Notes under the pieces: generated by a model
The model's input: only the letters and a program-made list of their open reading frames with translations
What the model was told of the DNA's origin: nothing
Database searches by the model: none
In this document: positions 9,956 to 21,090 of the stretch, in pieces
Position numbering within the stretch: position 1 is the first letter of the stretch
Layout of the letters: the number at the start of each line of letters is the position of its first letter
Assembly (NCBI GenBank): GCA_030068145.1
Contig: JAPJBO010000308.1
Span: forward strand, 173,228 to 237,227
Direction of reading: 5' to 3'
DNA length: 64,000 bases
DNA from: Diplonema papillatum
Taxonomy: Eukaryota > Euglenozoa > Diplonemea > Diplonemida > Diplonemidae
Position numbers and translations under genes: made by a program

Positions 9956-11087
9956 GTATGTGTAGTATGTTGGCCTTTCCGCGCGAAAAGAAGGACGTGT
10001 GTGGTGCTCGCGACAAGGATTCGAACCCCAAAGCAAATGTGTTTACGAAAAAAAGCAAGAGGTTGCCTGTGGGTGGTGGTCGATATTCGATTGGGATAAG
10101 CACGCCCGACCCATTTGTTATGAGGTTTCACATGTTTACGACAAGTGAAAAGACTAGTCAAGTACCGCATGTTGTGCCAAACGAGACTCAAAGACCCGGC
10201 TTCTTTCTATACGAAACAGTCTGGAAAAGCACAAATACGTGCAGGGTGCTTCGCCACGAATTCGTTGCGAATTTGAATGTGCCGACGCAGCAGGGGACCA
10301 GGTGAGTCATAGCAGGAATCCCCGCGTGGTTCTCTCGATATTCTCGGTGCACACACGTATGGCAGAAAATTAACCCTGGTTGATCACAGCGCTGCAGCAC
10401 ACGTTCAAAAAAGCAACGGAGCGGTAGAGAGAGTGAAGAGACAACGGGATAGAGGGCCGGAAGACGAGCTAGAGGCGATATGTGTTCGATACAGTCTCCC
10501 GAACGGAACGGATGACATGCTGTGACCGCAAGGAAAGTGTCGGCTTCGGGGATAACGAGAAACCAGTCCGGAGTGATAGTTCATCGGGTGGTGCCAGTCA
10601 ACCGCCTTTTTTTTGACCAACGTACGAATCCTGGGAGGAAACGTATCAACAACTTCATGTCGCTGCTGAAGCGAGTAGCAAAAATGCTGTCTGGTCCGTC
10701 GGTGCGGGGCGTAAGAGCTTGCTTGCATCCAATGCGGTCCCACCATTGTTCCGCGAGGAGTCGACGTTAGGGCTCCACCAGCGTGTTGGTTTAGCTTTGC
10801 TGTGCCATCCTTTCCGCATCGGAAGACCCGTGTGTTCGGACGATTTGCCGGAGGGCCTATGAACAACCTGGAAACACCCTGAGCACACGTTATACCGTAG
10901 CAGGCCAGTTCCGACTTCCTTGAGGGGTACCAAGGCACCTTTTCACTGCTGTTTGCACGCCTAGGTGTGACGACCAAACCAATCCGAATCACCCTGGGAA
11001 TAAGCATAGCGATTCGGGTTGGTTTGGTCGTCAAACCTACCCGGCCGTAAAACGGTCAGAGGGCGAAACCTTAAAAAGCAACGATCA
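9956..11087. other. Intergenic, no gene recognised
   Basis: Contains the 5' flank of HSP70. A tRNA T-loop-like string (GGTTCGAATCC on the minus strand, about 10018-10028) has no matching acceptor stem or anticodon arm. Nothing else is supported. Confidence 0.5.
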
Positions 11088-11405
11088 TGTGGGGCACTCC
11101 TTCCGCGCCTCCTCGAAGGCCGCGAATTCGAGTTTTTCAGCAGCGGCGACCAGCTTCACCAGCGGCAGCGACTCTTTCCGCGTCCTCGTCAGCATCGGGT
11201 CTTGCAAGTGCACCGCCGACACAGCTTCATGGACGGGCTCGAAAAGGCTGTCGGGTGGGGACCGGGTTCCTTCAAATCTCCTTCTTCAGATGCCTTCGCT
11301 TTCGCGTTGATGCTGGGATGCCAGGTTTCGGTCGCGGTGGGATTCAGAGCACGCTCGGAGGATGCACAAGACGCACGGCACGTCGAATGCGGCGGCGTTG
11401 GCCGG
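11088..11405 (-). pseudogene. 3' fragment of the SNAP gene
   Basis: Shares a long, nearly collinear stretch with 11636-11980 of the intact gene (on the + strand GCGACCAGCTTCACCAGC and GTCCTCGTCAGCATCGGG). It covers only part of the C-terminal coding region, with small indels that break the frame. It lies just 3' of the intact gene's stop. Confidence 0.8.
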
Positions 11406-11523
11406 GGAGTTTCGTGTTCAGGCGCTACTTGGTTCTCATGTGTTTGATGCTAGCATCAAGTCTTCTTCGCGGAATGCAGAGTCTTATTTTCTGTTCTTTT
11501 CTTTCTTGGCCGGGGGGAAAATC

Positions 11524-12711
11524 TTAGTTTCGGGGGGGGGGGGGGGGGGGGAGAAAGAACGACTTCTTCTTCTCCTTCTCGCCCCAGAGCGCGGTCTTGA
11601 TGCACCGGACGCACTCCATTTGATACGCCTCGAGCGTGTGCGTCGAGTGGTACTCCTTCTGCGCCTCCTCGAACGCCGCGAATTCGAGGTTTTCAGCGGC
11701 GGCGACCAGCTTCACCAGCAGCAGCGACTCTTTCCGCGTCCTCGTCAGCATCGGGTCTTGCAAGTGCACCACCGACACCGCTTCGTGGGCGGGCTCGAAG
11801 AGGCAGTCGGGTGGGGGTCCGGGCTCGGGTTCCTTCAGATCCCCTTCAGATGCCTTCGCTTTCGCGTTGGGGCTGGGATGCCGTTCGCGCAGTTTTCGGT
11901 CGCGGTGGGACTCAGCGCACGCTCGGAGGATGCACAAGACGTACGACACGTCGAATGCGACGGCGTTGGCCCGCAGGATGGGGGTCGCCGTGCAGTTCTC
12001 AACACACTGCAGCCACATCTCCGCCGCGTGGTCGAACCGAGCCTCGGATTCGAGCGTCCGCGCGACCTTGACCAGGCAGTCGGTCGCATGCTGCGCAGCG
12101 TCTGCGCTGAGGTAGTGCTGGGCAGCCTGTTTGTACAGCTCAAGGCTCCTGAGCATGTCGTGCGTGCTTTCGTGCACCCCTTTGTCCTTCGCGAGGTAGT
12201 CGGCCAGCTCGACGATGAGCCCCGCGGCTCGCTGGTAGAACGCGCCGCACAGCGCCTCGTCGATGGCTTTTTCCTGCCAAGCCACGTACCGCTTCAAGCA
12301 GTCCGCCGCTTGTTCGCTGACCGCTGCCTGTCCGTCTTCTGTCTTTTCGGCGGTGTTTTCGTTTAATAGCCGGTAGGCGTCGTTGAGGGCGCAGTGGCCG
12401 GCGGACGCGTAAAAAGTGACGCATTTGGCCCGGTTGCCCAGGAAGAGGTAGCACTTGGCGGCCTGGCCGTGGACCTTCTCCGCTTCGGCCCAGGCGCGCT
12501 GCGCCGCGAGCTGCTTGCACCGCGCCTCGAACAGCGGGCACGCGGCGGCGAACTTCTCGCGCCGCTCCTTCGTCAGCCCGAAGGCGTCCGTCCCGTCGTC
12601 GTCGTCGTCACCGGACTTCTTGTTGAACAGCCGCCGGAACCAACCGGCGCCCCTCTTCCCCTGCTTCTCTGCTGCCACCAGCTCTTTCTCGACGTCGGCC
12701 AAGTCACTCAT
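11524..12711 (-). CDS. SNAP-family NSF attachment protein (alpha/gamma-SNAP-like)
   Basis: SNAPs are cytosolic adaptors that recruit the ATPase NSF to SNARE complexes so these can be taken apart after membrane fusion. The 395-residue frame starts at ATG 12711. It opens with MSDLADVEKELVAAEKQGKRGAGWFRRLF, given here only in part as the family-like N-terminal helix and FxxLF patch; residues about 50-270 form the TPR-like helical superhelix (AEKVHGQAAKCYLFLGN, then SLELYKQAAQHYLSADAAQH). It is about 100 residues longer than usual: an Asp/Lys loop lies near 32-45 and a Pro/Glu-rich insertion near 275-320. The tail ends in six Pro encoded by a 20-base homopolymer (11532-11551), and the conserved penultimate Leu of alpha-SNAP is absent. 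A 14-bp tandem array begins 10 bases upstream of the ATG. Broken copies lie on both sides. Family assignment is firm; subtype is not. Confidence 0.85.
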   Translation of the reverse strand: MSDLADVEKELVAAEKQGKRGAGWFRRLFNKKSGDDDDDGTDAFGLTKERREKFAAACPLFEARCKQLAAQRAWAEAEKVHGQAAKCYLFLGNRAKCVTFYASAGHCALNDAYRLLNENTAEKTEDGQAAVSEQAADCLKRYVAWQEKAIDEALCGAFYQRAAGLIVELADYLAKDKGVHESTHDMLRSLELYKQAAQHYLSADAAQHATDCLVKVARTLESEARFDHAAEMWLQCVENCTATPILRANAVAFDVSYVLCILRACAESHRDRKLRERHPSPNAKAKASEGDLKEPEPGPPPDCLFEPAHEAVSVVHLQDPMLTRTRKESLLLVKLVAAAENLEFAAFEEAQKEYHSTHTLEAYQMECVRCIKTALWGEKEKKKSFFLPPPPPPRN

Positions 12712-12720
12712 CTTACTGAC

Positions 12721-13035
12721 GTGATCAGTCAGCCGTGATCAGTCAGCCGCCGTGATCAGTCAGCCGTGATCCGTCAGCCGTGATCCGTCAGCCGTGATCA
12801 GTCAGCCGTGATCAGTCAGCCGTGATCAGTCAGCCGTGATCAGTCAGCCGTGATCAGTCAGCCGTGATCTGTCAGCCGTGATCCGTCAGCCGTGATCAGT
12901 CAGCTGTGATCAGTCAGCTGTGATTAGTAGCTGTGACCAACCAGCTAGCTGCGATTAGTTGTGATCAGTCAGCCGTGATCAGTCAGCTGTGATCAGTCAG
13001 CTGTGATCACTGAGCTGTGATCAGCCAGCTAGCTG
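12721..13035. repeat. 14-bp tandem array immediately 5' of the SNAP gene
   Basis: About 22 units of GTGATCAGTCAGCC with variants (GTGATCCG, CAGCTGTG), decaying towards the right end. Each unit contains the palindrome TGATCA. The array starts 10 bases from the SNAP start codon and so must fill most of its 5' flank. Confidence 0.92.
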
Positions 13036-13304
13036 CGACCAGTCGGCTTCCAGTTTTGCCGAGATTGTGCCGGGTTTTGTGAAAGGGTGCCGATCGCCCA
13101 ACAATTATAACGGTTTGTGTCGTTGGCGATGAACGCTCCGCCTGTTGGGCGGGTGGACCTCTTTGTTTTCTTTGGGTTTTCTTCAAGGGCACGCGTTTCC
13201 GGCGGCGGTGCTCAGAAGCATTCTAGGACCCAACCGCCCCCAGCAACGAGACCACCCGCTTCCCTCCTGATGTTGGTAGTTGTGGAACTGCCGAAACGGC
13301 AGCA

Positions 13305-13372
13305 GAACGCACGGGCCTTGAACAGCGGCACGCGGCGGCGAACTTCCGGCCGCTCCTTGTATCTCAGTTTCA
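13305..13372 (-). pseudogene. Short SNAP gene fragment
   Basis: The + strand reads AACAGCGGCACGCGGCGGCG and CCGCTCCTTG, matching the intact gene near 12525-12575 with small deletions. Only about 65 bases are left. Confidence 0.5.
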
Positions 13373-15573
13373 CGGTGGGCAATCGGACATCAAACCCAGA
13401 GCAGGACAACCCAGCCAGTAAACCAGGAGGAGGGGGGTGTGGGCTACTCGAGAACCAAACTACTCGAAGGGTGTTTCCTAGCACCCGTGAACCTTACCCC
13501 GACAGCAAGTGTCAGTCCACCCGAAGGCAGTTGTAAAAGTGTGGCAACAGGGTGTGATCCTTTTTAAGATGGATTGTGTCTGGCGCTCTCTCTCCCTTAG
13601 GGTTGCCGCCCGAGGGAACCGGCTGTGAGCCGAAACTCGGCGCCGGTCTCTCCGGATTGCACCAGGAGAGAACTTCGCGGCGGATCACAAAGCACTCGCC
13701 CTGCACGAGGCACGCGCCCAAGACCCGTGCACGGCTACCGTAGCACCCTCCACGTTTGCACCTTCCTCGGATGCTACGGTCGGAAGGGGCTTCAAAGTAG
13801 TTGGGAAAACACGTTCCCCTTACCGCGTTCTGCGTGTGGATTTACCACCGGGCAACTGCCGCAGCAGCCGCAGATAGTGTCCTTCGCCCTTGGCTCACTT
13901 TCGGGAGGTGTCGCTGCTCATCTACCAGTGTGTTTCTGGTTGTTGCCCTAATCAGTTGCATTGGTGTGAATGTCAGGCCTTCGACTACCCTGAGCAACGC
14001 ACTGTGCACACTCCGTGTCTACGTCACAGCAGATGGAACGCGTTTGTTGCGCCGCCGCGGAGAGGCAGTTGATTTCTTCAGGCGGGTCTTCCCTACCGAG
14101 GCGTTCTTCCAGCCGCGCCTTGTGGGCAATCACGCCAGCGAAAGGAGGAGCAAGAAAGACCGGCGTGATTCGAAGACAAGGAACGAACCTTTACCGCGGA
14201 ACGGAGGCGACAGCAAACGACAGCTGACCCGCAGCTCTGCGCAACGCGAAGCTGAAGCGGTTGCCGCCTCCACCAAAAGCACACACCCCCACCCTGTAAG
14301 ATAAGAAGAAACGCATTCCATTTCTTTTTTTTTTTTTTGCAGGGCCCGAGCGAAGTGCCGAAAAGCAATTTTCAGCTCACTGCAAGAAAAAAAAACGCGA
14401 AGAACGGGGCAGAGTGTTACAGATCGAACGCACACGAACATCCGAGTGTGGTATCTCCTTTCAATTCTGTGCAGTTGAAGTTTCTGCGCGTTTGAAACAA
14501 CGCGCGCTCGCCATTGAATTCGTTGACTACTTTTTGTGTAACGAATGTTGCTGACACATCGTCGCTACAGATGCACTGCCATCCGCACCACCAGGTGATA
14601 CGGAGCGCGATAGAAAGAAACGCACAGAATTGAAGGAGTCGACTGTGTTCTTCTGCCTCCAACAGCCTGTTTTCTCTTCTTCTTCCTCCAGGATGTAACG
14701 AGGTGAAAAGTAAAAGGGACCGGACGCTGCAACAACAAATCATATCAAGAAAGAAAACGTAAACGGCAACAGCCAGGCTGTGTAACAGTACGGTAGAAGA
14801 GGGGAGAGGGGATTGGTCCGGCCTTATACTAGAGAAGGGGAAGAAAGAGAAAAAAAGCATCAACGAAATAGTGCTTTAACACGAAAAAAATAGGGTGCGA
14901 TTATTGTATCTCAAAACGCTCTGTCTCATATTTTTTTAACAGCACAGTTGTGCAGGGAAAAAATGGAACATTTCCGAAGCATCGGCTGCGTTGAAGAGTT
15001 GAACTTCGTTTACTAGTGCAAGCTCCGATTCCGGAAATGCGTCTGTTGACTTGCTGCGGGTTGCGGTTTCGGCAGGCGTCGTGCGCACAACGTGTCACTT
15101 CCAAAGTCCTTCGCTCAGAAACGAAGGAAAACTTCTCCAGCGAACTCGTCCGTGGGCACACTTATTTTTTCAGAGTGAAAAAAGAAGGGCCATCGCTTCT
15201 TTTTGAGAATCCTGGAAAGGAGGGGGGGGGTGTCAGTCCTTTGTTCTCGCGCAGAACTTGGCCACCGTTCAGTTTGCGCCCGGTTGGTGTACCGCGCCAA
15301 CGCCGCTGCCCCCGCGTCTGTTGCCCTCGCATGCCCTCGGTCTCTGCTTGAGGAGGGCAGAAAAGGGTGAGGGGGGACGGCAGGGCGAAGGTGCGTGTTT
15401 TTTTTGTTTTTGTTGCTGCTGATGCAAGGCCGGGGCGTGCGACTTTCTTCTCCAATCTTCGTGTTCTCAACAACACGCGTTCCCTTCTTATTGCTGTTTG
15501 CTGGGTTTTTTTTGTTTGTTTCCCCCGGTTCCCGACGCTCGCCGCAGCAGTGCCCCGGCGGCGGCGCGGGCGC
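13373..15573. other. No gene recognised
   Basis: Many short frames, none convincing. A hydrophobic minus frame near 14417-14860 lacks family resemblance. Poly-T and poly-A runs occur at about 14324-14338 and 14386-14393. Confidence 0.45.
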
Positions 15574-16111
15574 TTACCGCTGGCCTTCGTCCAGACGGCC
15601 CTGGAACAGGGTGACCTGCTTCTTCTCGTGCTCCTGCACCTGTTCAACGGTGGCGGGCTTGATGCAGTAGTCCGAGCTGCATTTCGAGCACTTCTGCGAC
15701 GTTCCCTCGAACACCTTCACGTGGAGGGGGTGCTTGTTCTTCGCCTGCGTGTTGTGAGCTGCGCAGTACGCAACCTGTGTGTATTGTATTCAGAGTGTAA
15801 GCTCGCCCAGGGATCCGGGGCTTTATAATCACCGGGTGGCCGTTGGCGTAAAGGTTCCTTCAGGGTATACTAGTATGCGTATCGTATCTGCGGTGGTGCA
15901 GTACGTGCGCTTGCGTGGGTGCCTTTGTTGCCTGTTGCCGCCAGAACCCAGCCCAAAGGCTCCTGGACCGAGACTAGCTTCGGCCGCCTGCAAGCTGTGT
16001 GAAGGGAAACGAAAGCGCGAATACCTTGTTGCCGGGGCAGTTGGAGCAGTAGTAGTACTGGTACGACTTGCAGTGGGGGCAGATGACACCGTTGGCTTGA
16101 CCGGCGGACAT
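15574..16111 (-). CDS. Small cysteine-rich zinc-binding-type protein, copy A (two exons)
   Basis: Exon 1 is 16111-16025 (29 codons) and ends AACAAG|GTATTC; exon 2 is 15774-15574, preceded by ACACAG, giving 95 residues with a phase-0 intron of 250 bases. I do not recognise the family. Exon 1 carries CPHCKSYQYYYCSNCPGNK, a pair of CxxC knuckles; exon 2 starts VAYCAAH and contains CSKCSSDYC, so eight Cys and several His could bind two or three zinc ions. The end is LFQGRLDEGQR then TAA. That TAA lies in CGGTAAGC, also a good splice donor, so a further exon is possible. The paralogue at 21091-23452 keeps the same exon boundaries and nearly the same protein, which strongly supports this model. Confidence 0.75.
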
Positions 16112-16195
16112 TGTGTTGGCTTTTTTGTGTTCGGGTGTTCGAGAAGCGAGGGAGTGAGAAAGGTTCAAAGCGGAAGTCGGCCTGTTGAGGAGACA

Positions 16196-18770
16196 CATAC
16201 TAAGAGCAGCCACGTACTAAGAGCAACCACATACTAAGAGCAGCCACATACTAAGAGCAACCACATACTAAGAGCAGCCACGTACTAAGAGCAACCACAT
16301 GCTAAGAGCAACCACATACTAAGAGCAACCACATACTAAGAGCAACCACATACTAAGAGCAACCACATACTAAGAGCAACCACGTACTAAGAGCAACCAC
16401 ATACTAAGAGCAACCACATACTAAGAGCAACCACATACTAAGAGCAACCACATACTAAGAGCAACCACATACTAAGAGCAACCACATACTAAGAGCAACC
16501 ACATACTAAGAGCAACCACATACTAAGAGCAACCACATACTAAGAGCAACCACATACTAAGAGCAACCACATACTAAGAGCAACCACATACTAAGAGCAA
16601 CCACATACTAAGAGCAACCACATACTAAGAGCAACCACATACTAAGAGCAACCACATACTAAGAGCAACCACATACTAAGAGCAACCACATACTAAGAGC
16701 AACCACATACTAAGAGCAACCACATACTAAGAGCAACCACATACTAAGAGCAACCACATACTAAGAGCAACCACATACTAAGAGCAACCACATACTAAGA
16801 GCAACCACATACTAAGAGCAACCACATACTAAGAGCAACCACATACTAAGAGCAACCACATACTAAGAGCAACCACATACTAAGAGCAACCACATACTAA
16901 GAGCAACCACATACTAAGAGCAACCACATACTAAGAGCAACCACATACTAAGAGCAACCACATACTAAGAGCAACCACATACTAAGAGCAACCACATACT
17001 AAGAGCAACCACATACTAAGAGCAACCACATACTAAGAGCAACCACATACTAAGAGCAACCACATACTAAGAGCAACCACATACTAAGAGCAACCACATA
17101 CTAAGAGCAACCACATACTAAGAGCAACCACATACTAAGAGCAACCACATACTAAGAGCAACCACATACTAAGAGCAACCACATACTAAGAGCAACCACA
17201 TACTAAGAGCAACCACATACTAAGAGCAACCACATACTAAGAGCAACCACATACTAAGAGCAACCACATACTAAGAGCAACCACATACTAAGAGCAACCA
17301 CATACTAAGAGCAACCACATACTAAGAGCAACCACATACTAAGAGCAACCACATACTAAGAGCAACCACATACTAAGAGCAACCACATACTAAGAGCAAC
17401 CACATACTAAGAGCAACCACATACTAAGAGCAACCACATACTAAGAGCAACCACATACTAAGAGCAACCACATACTAAGAGCAACCACATACTAAGAGCA
17501 ACCACATACTAAGAGCAACCACATACTAAGAGCAACCACATACTAAGAGCAACCACATACTAAGAGCAACCACATACTAAGAGCAACCACATACTAAGAG
17601 CAACCACATACTAAGAGCAACCACATACTAAGAGCAACCACATACTAAGAGCAACCACATACTAAGAGCAACCACATACTAAGAGCAACCACATACTAAG
17701 AGCAACCACATACTAAGAGCAACCACATACTAAGAGCAACCACATACTAAGAGCAACCACATACTAAGAGCAACCACATACTAAGAGCAACCACATACTA
17801 AGAGCAACCACATACTAAGAGCAACCACATACTAAGAGCAACCACATACTAAGAGCAACCACATACTAAGAGCAACCACATACTAAGAGCAACCACATAC
17901 TAAGAGCAACCACATACTAAGAGCAACCACATACTAAGAGCAACCACATACTAAGAGCAACCACATACTAAGAGCAACCACATACTAAGAGCAACCACAT
18001 ACTAAGAGCAACCACATACTAAGAGCAACCACATACTAAGAGCAACCACATACTAAGAGCAACCACATACTAAGAGCAACCACATACTAAGAGCAACCAC
18101 ATACTAAGAGCAACCACATACTAAGAGCAACCACATACTAAGAGCAACCACATACTAAGAGCAACCACATACTAAGAGCAACCACATACTAAGAGCAACC
18201 ACATACTAAGAGCAACCACATACTAAGAGCAACCACATACTAAGAGCAACCACATACTAAGAGCAACCACATACTAAGAGCAACCACATACTAAGAGCAA
18301 CCACATACTAAGAGCAACCACATACTAAGAGCAACCACATACTAAGAGCAACCACATACTAAGAGCAACCACATACTAAGAGCAACCACATACTAAGAGC
18401 AACCACATACTAAGAGCAACCACATACTAAGAGCAACCACATACTAAGAGCAACCACATACTAAGAGCAACCACATACTAAGAGCAACCACATACTAAGA
18501 GCAACCACATACTAAGAGCAACCACATACTAAGAGCAACCACATACTAAGAGCAACCACATACTAAGAGCAACCACATACTAAGAGCAACCACATACTAA
18601 GAGCAACCACATACTAAGAGCAACCACATACTAAGAGCAACCACATACTAAGAGCAACCACATACTAAGAGCAACCACATACTAAGAGCAACCACATACT
18701 AAGAGCAACCACATACTAAGAGCAACCACATACTAAGAGCAACCACATACTAAGAGCAACCACATGCTAA
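16196..18770. repeat. 17-bp satellite array, about 151 units
   Basis: Head-to-tail copies of CATACTAAGAGCAACCA over 2.6 kb, beginning 85 bases upstream of the ATG of zinc protein copy A. Variant units (GCAGCCA, CACGTAC, CATGCTAA) sit almost entirely in the left-most 200 bases; the rest is nearly perfect. Every frame on both strands meets a stop each three units, so it is non-coding. Confidence 0.98.
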
Positions 18771-18911
18771 GCCCGACAGGTACCTGCCGACTTGAGCTGT
18801 CCACTTGGGACGAGTTGATCACAGGGTTTACAGCACATCGAGAGCTACACTCTCGCCAAATGCATCAACCAAAGCAAACTAGAAACTAGCTGGTGACTCC
18901 GCTATTCAGGT

Positions 18912-19485
18912 ACGTTTTAGAGTTATAGTTCGTTTGAGAATCCGGGATTTTAGAGTCTCCGGGTGACCTTCGTCGAATGGGCTCTTTTAAAGCTACTGCG
19001 TACTGGGTGGGTTTGGGATGTGCTTTGGCAAGTCAGGTTCGTAACAATTTGTGGCCGACACCAAGATCTCACCAGGTTCGGGGAGTGTTCTTGGGCTCCC
19101 CACGTTTTTAGAGTTAAAGTTCGCTTGAAATTCCGGGGGTTTAGGGTCTCCGTGTGACCGTTCATGAATGAGTTCATGAATGAGTTGTTGTGAGTTTCGA
19201 ACAGAGCATCTTTGGGAAACTTCAGGCTACGCCCTGCGGATAGATGGGTTCTTGGGCTCCCCACGTTTTAGAGTTAAAGTTCGCTTGAAATTCCGGGGGT
19301 TTAGGATCTCCGTGTGACCGTTCATAAATGGGTTCTCTTAGAGCAAGAAAGGGCTATATGGTTACGGGTTGGATATTTGGTGCACGCTTTCGTTATGGGT
19401 TATGGCTAGCCATGTCCGGGACTGTTAGTGACATTTTTGTGAGTTCGAATAGAGCATCTTTGGGAAACTTCAGGCTAAATCCTGC
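18912..19485 (+). repeat. Three head-to-tail copies of the TTTTAGAGTTAAAG family
   Basis: Units start near 18912, 19106 and 19266. The first two end in TTGGGCTCCCCACG, which runs straight into the next TTTTAGAGTT. A sub-block GAGCATCTTTGGGAAACTTC occurs twice (about 19202 and 19451). Confidence 0.8.
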
Positions 19486-19578
19486 GGATGGCGGCGTTCC
19501 AGCGGTCCCTGGAGCTGCAAAGGATGTGTTGCCTACTGGCGCGTCTAAGGCACGGATCCTGTTGTAAAACGCGCGGGT

Positions 19579-19851
19579 TCATCCAACCTGCAGCAGAAGC
19601 ACAGGTGTCTCCGGAAGATTCACCCAGGAGACCCGCAAACTGGAACGGTCTCTCCCTTCTTCTTGACGCTGAGGCCAGACGCGCGGAAGTGCGGCTGGTG
19701 AAACGACGTACTTCTGCAACCAGCTTGCGGACCTCCTGCGTTCCACCACACCTTGCTCGAGGACACGCCTCCCGGGTTTTAGGCCGCAGAAGCTCACCTC
19801 AGACCAGTCGTGCTCCAAATTGCTCGTGAGGTCCGCAATGTTCCGAGACAT
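19579..19851 (-). CDS. Possible small protein, 90 residues, unidentified
   Basis: An ATG-initiated minus-strand frame (MSRNIADLTSNLEHDWSEVS onward) with mixed, protein-like composition, on the strand used by the other host genes. No motif, homologue or splice signal is recognised. It could be chance. Confidence 0.25.
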   Translation of the reverse strand: MSRNIADLTSNLEHDWSEVSFCGLKPGRRVLEQGVVERRRSASWLQKYVVSPAALPRVWPQRQEEGRDRSSLRVSWVNLPETPVLLLQVG

Positions 19852-21090
19852 ACCAGTAACTCCTGTTGGCACTGTGGACGTGATGCATCGAAGGAGAAGC
19901 AAATTCGTGGCATTTTTTTTTTGTTTCTCTTACATTCAAGACCACGGAAGGTCCAACATTTATAGCAAAGAGGGTCAACATAAAGACGGGGTCGGGGACG
20001 GGGAGTCGCTGCGTACAACAGTCCTGGTCAACTATTTCTCTGCAGCACGGGAAGTATTATTCTTCAATTTTTCCAGGAGCCCTTCCGGAGGAGAGGTCGC
20101 GGCGCCGCAAAGGCCGAAAGCCTTTGCGAGCAAGGGCTGCCACGGTGGCTGCAGAACGGGTGTCGACCCACGAGGAGAGGCGATCGGCAACACGGCTGCT
20201 CTGCCGCCCGTTGCCCGATGCCTGATTTCTTTTTGAACGACTAGCGAAACCCTAATACGAGGGAGACAATAAATGAGCAGGAAAGCAATGGGGGGAGATG
20301 CGGGGGGGTAATTTCAATTTTTTTTTTTTTTGGGGCAGAGCCTCCAGGGCATTAGCTTGGTCTCCGGCACATTTTCCAAATTTGGACAGCTAACGGCCTT
20401 TTGCGTCCTCACTCAGGAATGGGCTCAACACAGCGCGGCGCGACGTATCTTCACGACAATGCTGGGCCCTGAGTGTCTCGGATTGCACGTTGGCCACCTC
20501 TGCCGGGGGCCTGGGTGATGGTGTAGTGCCATTTTCTTTATTTTTTTCCCCGCCGGCTTTTTCCAAATTTGGACTGACAGTCCAAATGTGGATATAGAAG
20601 CTAACCCCCTGGCAGAGCACTGCCTCTCATCCGTGTTCGACGGTGGCGTCGAGTCTTCTTCGGAGAAAGAAAATGAGAGAGAAACAAAGAAGGGCGTACA
20701 CGACTCCGCAAGAAACGAACGGCCCTGTGAGGGACCGCCCCCCTGGATTATTATTTTCCGGGGGGCAGGTGATACAGTTGTGAGTTCACGAGTTCTGGTG
20801 CCAATGCGATGCGGCGGCACACAAGAACCTCTCCACCGGAGGATCCACGGGCGGAAACGTCTTATTGCGTCCCCCTCAGCTTCTCTCGCGCAAGACAGGA
20901 AGGAAAAAAGAATCGAAAACGACGAAGAACGAAGGGAGAAAAAAAAAGGAAAGCACAGCCGATGCACGAGCGCTCCCTGGAGTGAGCCCGCCAAGATGCC
21001 TGCTCGTCTGCATTCGTATCGAGACCCCCCGGGGGTGGGGGTGGTTTTTTTCTTCTGTTCACCAGGGAAAGCGGTCCTCGTACCCAAAGC
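19852..21090. other. No gene recognised
   Basis: A long minus frame near 20425-21087 starts at a non-ATG codon and has low-complexity composition. A poly-T run lies at about 20319-20330. Confidence 0.4.

Noticed and set aside
10005-10095. tRNA gene on the minus strand upstream of HSP70
   Set aside because: A T-loop-like string is present but its stem is mostly wobble pairs and no acceptor or anticodon arm can be formed.
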